NCBI RefSeq assembly: GCF_001458435.1
Contig: NZ_CYSF01000006.1
Location: 434,001 to 498,000 of the forward strand
Length of the DNA: 64,000 nucleotides
Direction of reading: 5' to 3'
Origin: Thalassovita mediterranea
Lineage (GTDB): Bacteria > Pseudomonadota > Alphaproteobacteria > Rhodobacterales > Rhodobacteraceae
The translations under genes were made by a program, and so were the position numbers. Below, one piece after another: positions 19,049 to 26,902 of the stretch. How positions within the stretch are numbered: the stretch's first letter is position 1; every line of letters begins with the position of its first letter. The notes beneath the pieces are model-generated. The model did not search any database and was not told where the DNA came from. It saw only the letters and a program-made list of their open reading frames with translations.

Positions 19049-19980
19049 GCATGATTTCACCGGCCGCGCGTGATGCGCTGCAACGCTGGCTGGACAGTCA
19101 GCGCGCCCTGAAAGGTGCGTCTGAAAACACGATCAATGCCTACAGCAGCGATGTCGGCGATTTTCTGGCCTTTATGACCGCCCACACCGGCGAACCGCAG
19201 GGCCTAAGCGCCATTGCCCGCCTAAGCGTGCGCGATATGCGGTCCTGGATGGCGGCGACGCGCGCCAATGATGTGGGCGCACGTTCGCTGGCGCGCAAAT
19301 TATCGGCTGTGAAGAGCTTCTACAGGTGGTTAGCGGAACGAGAAGGCTTTGATCCCACGGCCGTATTGTCCACCCGATCACCGAAGTTCACCAAGAAGCT
19401 GCCCCGCCCGCTGGCCCCCGATGCCGCAAGCGTGATGATCGAAACCGTCGAAACCAACGCGCGCGAGGATTGGATCGGCGCCCGCGATACCGCTGTACTG
19501 ACTCTGCTCTATGGCTGCGGACTACGGATATCAGAGGCGCTGAGCCTCACCCGCGCCGATGCCCCCCTGCCCGAGATGCTGCGCATTCGCGGCAAAGGCG
19601 ACAAGGACCGTATGGTCCCCGTGCTGCCGGTGGCACGTGACGCAGTGGATCGCTACCTTGCCGCGCTGCCGCTGGAATTGCGCCCACATGATCCACTGTT
19701 TCGCGGCGCCCGCGGCGGCCCATTGAGCGCGCGCATGGTGCAGCGCGCCATGGCCAGCGCCCGTGCCCAACTAGGTCTGCCTGCCAGTGCGACGCCTCAT
19801 GCAATGCGGCACAGTTTCGCCACACATCTGCTGAACGCTGGCGGAGATTTGCGCACTATTCAGGAACTACTGGGTCATGCTTCGCTGTCCACAACCCAAA
19901 CCTATACAGCGGTGGACTTGTCACGCATTTTGGAAGTATATGACCAGACCCATCCAAAGGCCAAAGCGCCAGAAACATAG
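19045..19980 (+). CDS. xerC: Tyrosine recombinase XerC
   Basis: XerC resolves chromosome dimers at dif together with XerD. The 311 residues contain the SAM-like core-binding domain (about 5-95) and the catalytic domain. Catalytic residues are visible in order: Arg in YGCGLRISEAL, Lys in IRGKGDKDRMVP, His and Arg in HAMRHSFATHLL, His in LLGHASLSTTQ and the nucleophile Tyr in TYTAVD. GTG 19045 overlaps DUF484; ATG 19051 is equally possible. The DUF484 neighbour argues for housekeeping XerC, not a phage integrase. Confidence 0.93.
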   Translation: MSMISPAARDALQRWLDSQRALKGASENTINAYSSDVGDFLAFMTAHTGEPQGLSAIARLSVRDMRSWMAATRANDVGARSLARKLSAVKSFYRWLAEREGFDPTAVLSTRSPKFTKKLPRPLAPDAASVMIETVETNAREDWIGARDTAVLTLLYGCGLRISEALSLTRADAPLPEMLRIRGKGDKDRMVPVLPVARDAVDRYLAALPLELRPHDPLFRGARGGPLSARMVQRAMASARAQLGLPASATPHAMRHSFATHLLNAGGDLRTIQELLGHASLSTTQTYTAVDLSRILEVYDQTHPKAKAPET

Positions 19981-19987
19981 GGCCAAA

Positions 19988-20695
19988 ATGGTTATTACCC
20001 AAGAATCCAAGGCGCTAAGCGTCCATCTTTTGACTGCGACCGGCGCTGTATTTTCTATGCTGGCCATGCTTGCAGCTGTTGATCAGAAATGGGACCTGAT
20101 GTTCCTGTGGCTGGTTGTGGCCTTTGCCGTTGACGGGATCGACGGTCCCTTGGCGCGCAAATACAACGTCAAACATTACGCACCGCAGTTTGATGGTGTG
20201 CTGCTTGACCTGATCATCGACTACCTGACTTATGTATTCATTCCCGCCTTTGCGCTGTTCAAATCGGGGCTATTGCCCGGCTGGACTGGCTGGTTTGCAA
20301 TCATCCTAATCACCTTCTCCAGCGCGATGTATTTTGCCGATACGCGGATGAAGACCAAGGACAACTCCTTCGCCGGTTTCCCCGGCTGCTGGAACATGGC
20401 CATTCTGGTGTTCTTTGCGATTGAGCCGAATTTCTGGATCATCGTCGGCGTTGTGGTCGCATTGGCCGCGTCGATGTTCCTGCCACTGCGGTTCATCCAT
20501 CCGGTACGCACCGCACGCTGGCGGATGGTGTCGCTGCCGATGGCACTGGCCTGGACCTTCTTTGCCGGCTGGGCCGCTTGGGTCGATTTCCACCCCGAAA
20601 GCTGGGCCCACTGGGGTCTTGTGATCACCTCGGTCTATCTGCTGCTGGTCGGGATCACCCAGCAAATTGTGCCAGAACGCGGATCGAAAGCCTGA
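19988..20695 (+). CDS. pcs: Phosphatidylcholine synthase (CDP-diacylglycerol-choline phosphatidyltransferase)
   Basis: Pcs makes phosphatidylcholine in one step from CDP-diacylglycerol and choline in the inner membrane. From ATG 19988 the product has 235 residues with about 7-8 membrane segments. The CDP-alcohol phosphotransferase motif reads DGIDGPLARKYNVKHYAP followed by QFDGVLLDLIIDY, giving the required Asp residues (DG..AR...G...D...D). It lies 7 bp after xerC and ends at a strong terminator. An in-frame start at 19877 would overlap xerC and is rejected. Confidence 0.9.
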   Translation: MVITQESKALSVHLLTATGAVFSMLAMLAAVDQKWDLMFLWLVVAFAVDGIDGPLARKYNVKHYAPQFDGVLLDLIIDYLTYVFIPAFALFKSGLLPGWTGWFAIILITFSSAMYFADTRMKTKDNSFAGFPGCWNMAILVFFAIEPNFWIIVGVVVALAASMFLPLRFIHPVRTARWRMVSLPMALAWTFFAGWAAWVDFHPESWAHWGLVITSVYLLLVGITQQIVPERGSKA

Positions 20696-20709
20696 TTTAG
20701 CAATTAGCC

Positions 20710-20740
20710 AAAACGCCCCGGACCTGCGCCGGGGCGTTTT
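20710..20740 (+). terminator. Terminator after pcs
   Basis: Perfect 12-bp stem (AAAACGCCCCGG with its complement), 7-base loop, then TTTTGTTTT. The A/T ends are symmetric, so it can also serve the convergent ogt gene on the minus strand. Confidence 0.88.
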
Positions 20741-20752
20741 GTTTTCAGACCG

Positions 20753-21205
20753 TCAGATCAACAGCCCTGCCGCGCCCTCATGGCGCAGAAGCGTTACCTT
20801 GGTTTCCACCCCGCCATCGCCGGAAAACCCGCCAAGCCCTGTGGCCGACAGCACCCGGTGGCAAGGAATGATCACCGGAATAGGGTTGGCGCCGCAGGCC
20901 TGCCCCACGGGCTGCGCAGGCACGCCAAGGTCGCGGGCAATATCGCCATAGGTGCGCGTTTCGCCCAAGGGGATGGCAGACATCGCATCACACACCGACC
21001 GTTGGAAATCAGACCCATCCACCCGCAGCGGCAGATCAAACTGCGTCAGCGTTCCAGCAAAATAGCCCGCCAACTGCGCCTCTGCCTGTCGCAAGAGCGG
21101 CGTGTCATCCACCCCACCGCTCCCCCAACGCAGGCGGGTGATCGCGCCCTCCTCCTCCGTCAGGGTCAGATCACCCACGGGGCTGGAAACGGTCCGTTCA
21201 GGCAT
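20753..21205 (-). CDS. ogt: Methylated-DNA--protein-cysteine methyltransferase
   Basis: Suicide repair enzyme for O6-methylguanine. The 150-residue protein has the active-site PCHRV with Cys115, preceded by GETRTYGDIARDLG (helix-turn-helix region) and the Asn hinge GQACGANPIP, and followed by GGFSGDGG. The short N-terminal domain fits the Ogt type and lacks the AdaA domain. It lies downstream of ileS with a hairpin between. Confidence 0.94.
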   Translation of the reverse strand: MPERTVSSPVGDLTLTEEEGAITRLRWGSGGVDDTPLLRQAEAQLAGYFAGTLTQFDLPLRVDGSDFQRSVCDAMSAIPLGETRTYGDIARDLGVPAQPVGQACGANPIPVIIPCHRVLSATGLGGFSGDGGVETKVTLLRHEGAAGLLI

Positions 21206-21241
21206 AGAATATCCTCAAATGAAAAAGGCTAGAAACAACAA

Positions 21242-21264
21242 AGGCCGGACGCAGGGTCCGGCCT
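21242..21264 (-). terminator. Terminator downstream of ileS
   Basis: Nine-bp perfect stem (AGGCCGGAC/GTCCGGCCT) with a 5-base loop. Read from ileS on the minus strand it is followed by TTGTTG, an imperfect U tract. Confidence 0.65.
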
Positions 21265-21288
21265 CTATCCTATCAGGTGACTGTGGGT

Positions 21289-24195
21289 TTAGCCCAGTGC
21301 GTCGTTACAGCGGCTACAGGTGGCCGGGTGCGCATGTTGGCCCACATCTGGCAGGATCTTCCAGCAGCGCTGACACTTCTCACCTTCGGCCTTTTCAAAG
21401 ACAACGCCAACACCCTCAACCTCAGGCAGGCGGAAGGCCTCAGCAGGCATAGGATCACCCGTCAGCGAGATGCCGGAGGTGATGCAGATATCGTCAAAGC
21501 TGACCGATTTCAGCGCCTCACGCATGTCATCTTCGCGCACATGCACCACAGGCGCTGCCTCCAGCGAGGCACCGATCACCTTGTCGGTGCGCTGCACCTC
21601 CAATGCGGCGGTCACAACGCGACGGGCCTGACGCACCTGCGCCCATTTCGCGGCCAGCGGTTCGTTCAGCCAGTCGGCTGGGGTTTCAGGGATATCCACC
21701 AAATGGACGGAGCTTTCATCACCCGGGAAACGTTCCAGCCAGACCTCTTCCATGGTGAAGACCAGAACCGGCGCCAGCCAGGTGGTCAGACGGTGGAACA
21801 GGATGTCCAGCACGGTACGCGCTGCCTTGGCACGGTCGGTGTTGCCGTCACAATACAGAACATCCTTGCGGATATCGAAGTAGAAGGACGACAGATCCAC
21901 GGTGGCAAAGTTGAACACAGCCTGCCAGACACCGTTGAAATCAAAGCTCTGGTAGCCTTTGCGCACCTGATGATCCAGCTCTGCCAGACGGTGCAGCACC
22001 CATTGCTCCAGCTCGGGCATATCGGCGGGATCCACACGATCTGCTTCGGTGAAGTCCGCGAGCGAGCCCAGCATAAACCGCATGGTGTTGCGCAGACGGC
22101 GGTAGCTGTCGGCGGTGCCCTTCAGGATTTCCGGCCCGATCCGCTGGTCGGCGGTATAATCGGTCTGAGCCACCCACAGACGCAGGATGTCGGCGCCGTA
22201 TTGCTGAACGACCTTCTCTGGCACGATGGTGTTGCCCAGAGATTTGGACATTTTATTGCCCTTCTCATCCAGGGTAAAACCGTGGGTCACAACGTTGCGG
22301 TAGGGCGCACGGCCTTTGGTGCCACAGGCCTGCAGCAGCGAGGAGTGGAACCAACCACGGTGCTGGTCGGTGCCTTCCATGTAGACATCCGCGATGCCGT
22401 CTTCGGTCCCGTCTTCACGGTCACGCAGCACGAAGGAGTGGGTCGAGCCACTGTCAAACCACACGTCCAGCACGTCAAAGACCTGCTCATACTCATCCGC
22501 ATTGGCCGCATCACCGATGAAACGCTCCTTGGCGCCCTCAGCATACCATGCGTCCGCACCTTCGGCATCGAACGCCTCAACGATACGCGCGTTCACGGCG
22601 GGGTCACGCAGCAAGAAGTCAGGCGCGGTCGGCAGCGTGTCCTTCTTGATAAAGCAGGTCAGCGGTACGCCCCAGGCGCGTTGACGCGACAGCACCCAGT
22701 CAGGGCGGCTTTCGATCATCGAATACAGGCGGTTACGACCGGTCTGCGGCCACCATTTGACCAGTTGGTCGATGGAGTTCAGGGCACGTTCGCGGATGGT
22801 TTTGCCCATCTCGTCCTGGCCATCACCCACTTCACGATCAACGGAAGCAAACCACTGCGGCGTGTTACGGAAGATGATCGGCGCTTTGGAGCGCCAAGAA
22901 TGCGGATAGCTGTGGGTCACACGACCACGGGCGATGATGCCGCCAGCCTCAACCAGTTTGGCGATGACGGCGTTGTTGGCTTTGCCCTCTTTCCCCTTGT
23001 GATCCAGCACGCGCAGACCGGCAAAGAACGGCACATGCGGCAGGAACTCGGACTCTTCGCCGACGTTGTGGGTCATGCGGTCCAGCCAGTTGCGTTTGAC
23101 GAAACATTCGTAGTCGTCGGCGCCGTGGCTGGGCGCGGTGTGAACGAATCCCGTACCGGCGTCGTCGGTGACGTGATCGCCGTCGATCATTGGCACCTCG
23201 TAGTCCCAATAACCTTCGGCACCGTCGATGCCATTGAACGGGTGTTTCAAGATCGCACCGTCAAATTCGGACGTCGCAACATCGCGCACGCGGGTAAATT
23301 CGGTAACGCGCGATTTGCCCAGCGCATCCTCTGCCAGCGTATCAGCAAAGATGTAGAGATCTCCGGGTTTGGTCCAGCTCTCTTCCTCGGTCGCGTCCAC
23401 ACGGTAAAGGCCGTAGGCAACCTTGTCGTTATAGGCCACTGCCTTGTTCGACGGGATGGTCCATGGGGTTGTGGTCCAGATCACCACACGGGCCTCTGCC
23501 AGATCGCCCGAAGCGGCGGCGAAGGAGAACGGCACCCAAATGGTGTGGGATTTGTGATCGTGATATTCGATCTCCGCCTCGGCCAGCGCAGTCTTTTCGA
23601 CCGGCGACCACATCACGGGTTTCGATCCCTGATACAGCGTGCCGTTCATCAGGAACTTCATGAATTCCTCAGCGATCACCGCTTCGGCGTGAAAGTCCAT
23701 CGTCAGGTAGGGTTTGTCCCAGTTGCCGGTGATGCCCAGACGTTTGAATTCATCGCGCTGGATATCCACCCAGCTGTCGGCAAAGGCGCGGCATTCCTGA
23801 CGGAAATCGACAACGTCGACCTCATCCTTGTTCTTGCCCTTTTTGCGGTACTGTTCTTCGATCTTCCACTCAATTGGCAGACCGTGACAGTCCCAGCCCG
23901 GCACATACCGCGCGTCAAATCCCATCATCTGATGCGAGCGCACGATCATGTCCTTGATGGTTTTGTTCAGCGCGTGGCCGATGTGCAAATGGCCGTTCGC
24001 ATAGGGGGGGCCATCGTGCAGGGTAAATGGCTGACGCGAGCCATCTGCGGCCTTCTGGCGCAGCTTGCCGTAAACGTCGATCTGGTTCCAGCGGTCCAGC
24101 CAGCCGGGTTCACGTTTCGGCAGCCCCGCCCGCATCGGGAAGTCGGTTTTCGGCAGGTTCAGCGTGTCTTTGTATTCGGGGGTGTCGGCGCACAT
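21289..24195 (-). CDS. ileS: Isoleucyl-tRNA synthetase IleS
   Basis: Class I aminoacyl-tRNA synthetase charging tRNA-Ile, 968 residues. Visible are PPYANGHLHIGHALNKTIKD with HIGH at 71-74, the large CP1 editing insertion (about 190-400, including WTTTPWTIPSNKAVAY), KGNKMSKSLGN near residue 645, and a C-terminal zinc knuckle (CQRCW...CSRC). AAGGACGCC precedes ATG 24195. An upstream promoter-like site gives a leader of about 135 bases. The opposite strand is open across nearly the whole gene, an effect of codon bias. Confidence 0.98.
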   Translation of the reverse strand: MCADTPEYKDTLNLPKTDFPMRAGLPKREPGWLDRWNQIDVYGKLRQKAADGSRQPFTLHDGPPYANGHLHIGHALNKTIKDMIVRSHQMMGFDARYVPGWDCHGLPIEWKIEEQYRKKGKNKDEVDVVDFRQECRAFADSWVDIQRDEFKRLGITGNWDKPYLTMDFHAEAVIAEEFMKFLMNGTLYQGSKPVMWSPVEKTALAEAEIEYHDHKSHTIWVPFSFAAASGDLAEARVVIWTTTPWTIPSNKAVAYNDKVAYGLYRVDATEEESWTKPGDLYIFADTLAEDALGKSRVTEFTRVRDVATSEFDGAILKHPFNGIDGAEGYWDYEVPMIDGDHVTDDAGTGFVHTAPSHGADDYECFVKRNWLDRMTHNVGEESEFLPHVPFFAGLRVLDHKGKEGKANNAVIAKLVEAGGIIARGRVTHSYPHSWRSKAPIIFRNTPQWFASVDREVGDGQDEMGKTIRERALNSIDQLVKWWPQTGRNRLYSMIESRPDWVLSRQRAWGVPLTCFIKKDTLPTAPDFLLRDPAVNARIVEAFDAEGADAWYAEGAKERFIGDAANADEYEQVFDVLDVWFDSGSTHSFVLRDREDGTEDGIADVYMEGTDQHRGWFHSSLLQACGTKGRAPYRNVVTHGFTLDEKGNKMSKSLGNTIVPEKVVQQYGADILRLWVAQTDYTADQRIGPEILKGTADSYRRLRNTMRFMLGSLADFTEADRVDPADMPELEQWVLHRLAELDHQVRKGYQSFDFNGVWQAVFNFATVDLSSFYFDIRKDVLYCDGNTDRAKAARTVLDILFHRLTTWLAPVLVFTMEEVWLERFPGDESSVHLVDIPETPADWLNEPLAAKWAQVRQARRVVTAALEVQRTDKVIGASLEAAPVVHVREDDMREALKSVSFDDICITSGISLTGDPMPAEAFRLPEVEGVGVVFEKAEGEKCQRCWKILPDVGQHAHPATCSRCNDALG

Positions 24196-24337
24196 TTTGG
24201 GCGTCCTTCATCTCAGGTCTTGAATTAAGGAAGAGAGGCGGCGCGGTATCCCATACGCCTTGTCCCGGCCGCTCGATTTGGATCAGAGCGCCGGGCAAAT
24301 AATTCGAATAATGATCGCGTGCATCATCATGGGTCCG

Positions 24338-24366
24338 CTTATAGGCGCGAAGCCTTTAAGGGTAAA
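24338..24366 (-). promoter_or_regulatory. Candidate sigma-70 promoter for ileS
   Basis: On the minus strand, TTTACC (24366-24361), a 17-bp spacer and TATAAG (24343-24338). Good spacing and a 5 of 6 match at -10. It would start transcription near 24330 and leave a leader of about 135 bases before ileS. Confidence 0.45.
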
Positions 24367-24444
24367 GCGCAACATGTGGCTTTCATTGAGTGCTTGCTGG
24401 CTAGAGCGCCACTGGCACAATCGTACAAGCCACCACAACGGTAG

Positions 24445-24567
24445 GTTCGTGCCCGAGCCCGAGGGCGGCCTGAAATTTGGCACAGGCCCCGCAGGCTGCG
24501 AAACGTCACATGATCTGGAAACGTTTCAAATTCGTGCCCGCCCTGGGGGGCGGGGTCGGGCACGAAC
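24445..24567. repeat. Direct and inverted TTCGTGCCCG repeats
   Basis: GTTCGTGCCCGA (24445-24456) recurs as TTCGTGCCCG (24531-24540) and inverted as TCGGGCACGAAC (24556-24567). The second and third copies can form a 10-bp stem with a G-rich 16-base loop. The first and third are perfect 12-bp inverted repeats 99 bp apart, so two alternative pairings compete. Confidence 0.6.
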
Positions 24568-24706
24568 CGGCTCGCTGCGCGATCCGGGGCTTTTCCCAAA
24601 AACCGAAAAAGGGACCGCCCGTCGGCGATCCCTCTTCACTTTGGTCCGGTCGCCCGGCTGGCGGGCTATGTCACTGGCTACTCTGGCTGGGCCTGATGAG
24701 CTAAAT

Positions 24707-24787
24707 CTGGCGCGCTGCGTCTGGCGGGCGGCATCTGGCTGGATAGGTCTGGCTTGTTGGATCTGGCGGCGTGGCTGGCGACCGATG
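24707..24787. repeat. Degenerate 14-bp tandem repeat (CTGGC-phased)
   Basis: CTGGC begins at 24707, 24721, 24735 and 24749, exactly every 14 bp, then at 24763 and 24775 (14 and 12 bp). Looser copies (CTGGATCTGACGTG, CTGGGCCTGTCAGG, then CTGAATG) start at 24823, 24837 and 24851, again 14 bp apart. Units share a loose CTGGCNNGNNGNAT form. Fourteen is not a multiple of three, so this is not a simple peptide-repeat gene. Confidence 0.6.
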
Positions 24788-24980
24788 CTGGGGTGAACCT
24801 AACGGGGTTGCGGGCTGCGATGCTGGATCTGACGTGCTGGGCCTGTCAGGCTGAATGTTGCGATGCGGGACGTGGCTTGGCTGGATCTTGCGAATTTGGC
24901 CTTGCTGTACTGGTTACTTAACGTGCGTGCTAAGGCGACGCGGACCTATACCTTATGGTGCTGGCGAACGCTGGCGTTGA

Positions 24981-25157
24981 TCACGCTTTGGCGTCAAAGC
25001 GACCGCACCAATCCGTCGATTTTACCACTGGCCATTTCGCGTCCAGCTCTGCCTCGGTCAGGAAGCTGGGGGCGTTGAAACGGCACAGGCCTGCGTTATC
25101 AGCGGCCTTGGTGGTTTTGTCGAAGAAGGTGCACGTGGTGCAAGCTTTGGCGGACAT
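24981..25157 (-). CDS. 58-residue cysteine-containing protein, function unknown
   Basis: A short frame with a strong ribosome site (AGGAGAG, 5 bases before ATG 25157). The product begins MSAKACTTCTFFDKTTK, continues with DNAGLCRFNAP and WPVVKSTDWCGRF, and ends at TGA 24981. Four cysteines (6, 9, 25, 51) in a CxxC...C...WC layout suggest metal or Fe-S binding or a small zinc-knuckle-like fold. I recall similar short proteins only as hypotheticals. It is flanked by two copies of a 19-bp repeat in otherwise non-coding DNA. Confidence 0.75.
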   Translation of the reverse strand: MSAKACTTCTFFDKTTKAADNAGLCRFNAPSFLTEAELDAKWPVVKSTDWCGRFDAKA

Positions 25158-25466
25158 GATACTCTCCTAGTCATTATCTGGCTGGCGAGATCTGGCGGCG
25201 TGGCTGGCATCAAAGCGGGCTGCGTGGCGTGATCTGGCAGGCTGGAAGGTGAGGCCCTCGGGCGTTCACCGTAAAGTCTGTAAGCATGTGTATAGGCTGA
25301 GTCAGATTGCGTCGCAACTATTTTTTGTTTATTTTCAAATGCTTGATAGGTTTTGTCGGGAATTGCAATCCGATTATTTCTGTCGGAAACCCCCGTCCCT
25401 GCGACACCCCCACCCCTTGTCTGCCAGGGCGCAGCGGCATATCCCTGCAGATGAAAGGATCCCGAC
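25158..25466. other. Intergenic region between the small Cys protein and truncated hemoglobin
   Basis: 309 bases without a gene. The left third holds the CTGGC-rich repeat copy. At 25307-25317 lies TTGCGTCGCAA, an 11-bp palindrome, then an A/T-rich stretch (about 25318-25385) likely to contain the promoter of the hemoglobin gene. AAGGATC lies just before the hemoglobin ATG. Confidence 0.5.
25190..25208. repeat. 19-bp direct repeat, second copy
   Basis: ATCTGGCGGCGTGGCTGGC occurs here and, identically, at 24761-24779, so the two copies bracket the 58-residue gene, 410 bp apart. More CTGGC words surround this copy. Confidence 0.75.
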
Positions 25467-25874
25467 ATGACTGCCCAGCCCCCGCGTTTCGACATCACCC
25501 GCGACGAGATTGAGCACGTTGTCGCCACCTTCTATGCGGCGATCCGTGAACACCCCGGTTTGGGGCCGGTCTTTGCCGCCCATATCAGTGACTGGCCCCC
25601 GCATGAGGCGAAGGTTGCCGCCTTCTGGGCCAATGCGATTCTGAATGAGCGTAGCTATGACGGGAACCCGCTGTTGGTACATAGGCAGGCGGGCAATGTG
25701 CATCCCGGTATGTTTGAAACATGGCTGGGCCTGTTTGACCGGGTGCTGACGCGAGAGCTGCGCGCGGATCAAGCCGCCGCTTGGTCCGCGCTGGCCCATC
25801 GCATCGGCCGATCCCTGCGCGCCGGCGTGGTGGAAAAGGTGAAGAACAGCGATGGCATCCCGATGCTGCGTTAA
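25467..25874 (+). CDS. Group III truncated hemoglobin
   Basis: A 135-residue 2-on-2 globin. Family landmarks are FYAAIREHPGLGPVFAAHI (about 22-40), FWANAILNERSYDGNP (about 53-68), proximal His72 in LLVHRQ, and MFETWLGLFDRVL. Members bind O2, NO or CO and are linked to NO or peroxide handling, but the role here is unknown. AAGGATC precedes the ATG. Its stop overlaps that of the convergent YcjF-like gene by 4 bp, so no terminator separates them. Confidence 0.9.
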   Translation: MTAQPPRFDITRDEIEHVVATFYAAIREHPGLGPVFAAHISDWPPHEAKVAAFWANAILNERSYDGNPLLVHRQAGNVHPGMFETWLGLFDRVLTRELRADQAAAWSALAHRIGRSLRAGVVEKVKNSDGIPMLR

Positions 25875-26902
25875 TACGCCGTTTTCTCACCTTTGCCGAA
25901 CAACCCGCCAAGGGCCGCGCCTGCCATTTGGCTAACACTGGGGCGTTTGCGCTGGGTATAGGGCAGCGGGCGACAGACCTCCATCGCGGCGACACCAACG
26001 CGGACGGTCAGGGCGCCGTTGATCAGGCCTTCACCAAAACGGCGCGATAGTTTGCTCATCACGCTGCCACCCAGCATGGATCCCAAGAGGTCATCGCCCA
26101 CCGCCACCGCGCCGGTGGCGACCAAATGGGTAATCACCGACCGAAACAGCCGCCAACTGCCCAACGTGCCTGCGCGACCGCCATAAATTTCCGCCACGCG
26201 ACGGATCATCCGCAGGTTTGCCGTTAGCGCGGCCAGCACATCCGCCAACGCCAAGGGCACCAGCGCCGTGACTGTCGCCACCTGACGTGCGGCGGCCTGC
26301 ACCTCTGCCTCAGCCTGTTGGTCGAGCGATGACAACAGTTCTGCCTCAGCCAGACCAATCAGCGCGTCGGCATCGAACTGTTCGCCTGCCCGCTCTTCAA
26401 ACCGCTGCCGCCCCCATGAGAGGTCATCGCGATTACGATAGAGCCGTGTCAGTGTCGTGGTGACCTGCCGCGCCTGAGCCAGATCGTTATCAGCCAAGGC
26501 AGCATTTGCACGGCGCTGCACAGCGCTGACGCGAGATAGACGGGAAAGCGCGGCCAACTCGCCAATCACAGCGAATACTATCGCCACGACCAATCCAAGC
26601 CCAAGTGCGGCCATTGCATAGCCCAACAGTGGCACGCGGGCGACCATGCCCACCACCGCATCATAGGCGGCAATCATTGCCAAAGTGCTAACAAACGACA
26701 GCGCCAGCCCGAGGATCCAACGCCCCAACCGCGACGTTTTACTGGCACTGCCCCGCGTGACTGCGCGTTGCAAATTCGTTTGGAGGCTGGCCGGATCTGC
26801 CGCCAGATCCGGCACCGGTGCCGCCTGATCGGGACGTTCCAATGTGGCGTCATCTGACAGCTCTATCAGCACGGGGCCTTTGGTCACTTTCGTCTCTTCC
26901 AT
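25871..26902 (-). CDS. YcjF/DUF697-family inner-membrane protein
   Basis: A 343-residue protein starting MEETKVTKGPVLIELSDD at 26902, whose ATG overlaps the stop of the YcjX gene by 1 bp (TGATG). The acidic N-terminus is followed by two hydrophobic segments (about 70-90 and 97-125), a long helical region rich in Ala/Arg, and a C-terminal DUF697 domain with further hydrophobic stretches (ATVTALVPLALADVLAALTA). YcjF pairs with YcjX in the E. coli phage-shock regulon, but no psp gene is present here. Start at 27028 rejected. Confidence 0.85.
   Translation of the reverse strand: MEETKVTKGPVLIELSDDATLERPDQAAPVPDLAADPASLQTNLQRAVTRGSASKTSRLGRWILGLALSFVSTLAMIAAYDAVVGMVARVPLLGYAMAALGLGLVVAIVFAVIGELAALSRLSRVSAVQRRANAALADNDLAQARQVTTTLTRLYRNRDDLSWGRQRFEERAGEQFDADALIGLAEAELLSSLDQQAEAEVQAAARQVATVTALVPLALADVLAALTANLRMIRRVAEIYGGRAGTLGSWRLFRSVITHLVATGAVAVGDDLLGSMLGGSVMSKLSRRFGEGLINGALTVRVGVAAMEVCRPLPYTQRKRPSVSQMAGAALGGLFGKGEKTAY

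Larger units (their letters stand above)
24196..24980. other. 785-bp non-coding, repeat-rich region upstream of ileS
   Basis: No frame here looks coding. The left part has the ileS promoter candidate. The middle (24445-24567) has three copies of a TTCGTGCCCG element, one inverted. The right part (about 24650-24900) is dense in CTGGC words, including a phased 14-bp repeat. Open frames of up to about 180 codons exist but are Trp/Arg/Gly-rich, lack ribosome sites and resemble no family I know. Confidence 0.55.

Noticed and set aside
19045-19980. Tyrosine recombinase as sign of an integrated element
   Set aside because: No att-like repeats, tRNA target or phage genes nearby. The DUF484 neighbour and the sequence fit housekeeping XerC.
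21277-24228. 983-codon open frame on the plus strand opposite ileS
   Set aside because: It mirrors ileS over its full length, is rich in His/Gln/Arg from reversed codons, and has no ribosome site. Long antisense frames are expected in GC-rich genes with this codon use.
24260-24796. 178-codon open frame across the repeat-rich region
   Set aside because: Composition is dominated by Trp/Arg/Gly from CTGGC words, and no ribosome site or family similarity is seen. Treated as non-coding.
24196-24980. tRNA, SRP RNA, 6S RNA or T-box leader upstream of ileS
   Set aside because: No T-arm consensus, SRP tetraloop region or T-box motif could be read. T-boxes are also not expected in alphaproteobacteria.
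25307-25317. TTGCGTCGCAA as an NnrR/FNR-type NO-responsive site before the hemoglobin gene
   Set aside because: The arms are separated by one base, whereas FNR/NnrR sites have a 4-bp gap. The palindrome is real, but the regulator is not identifiable.
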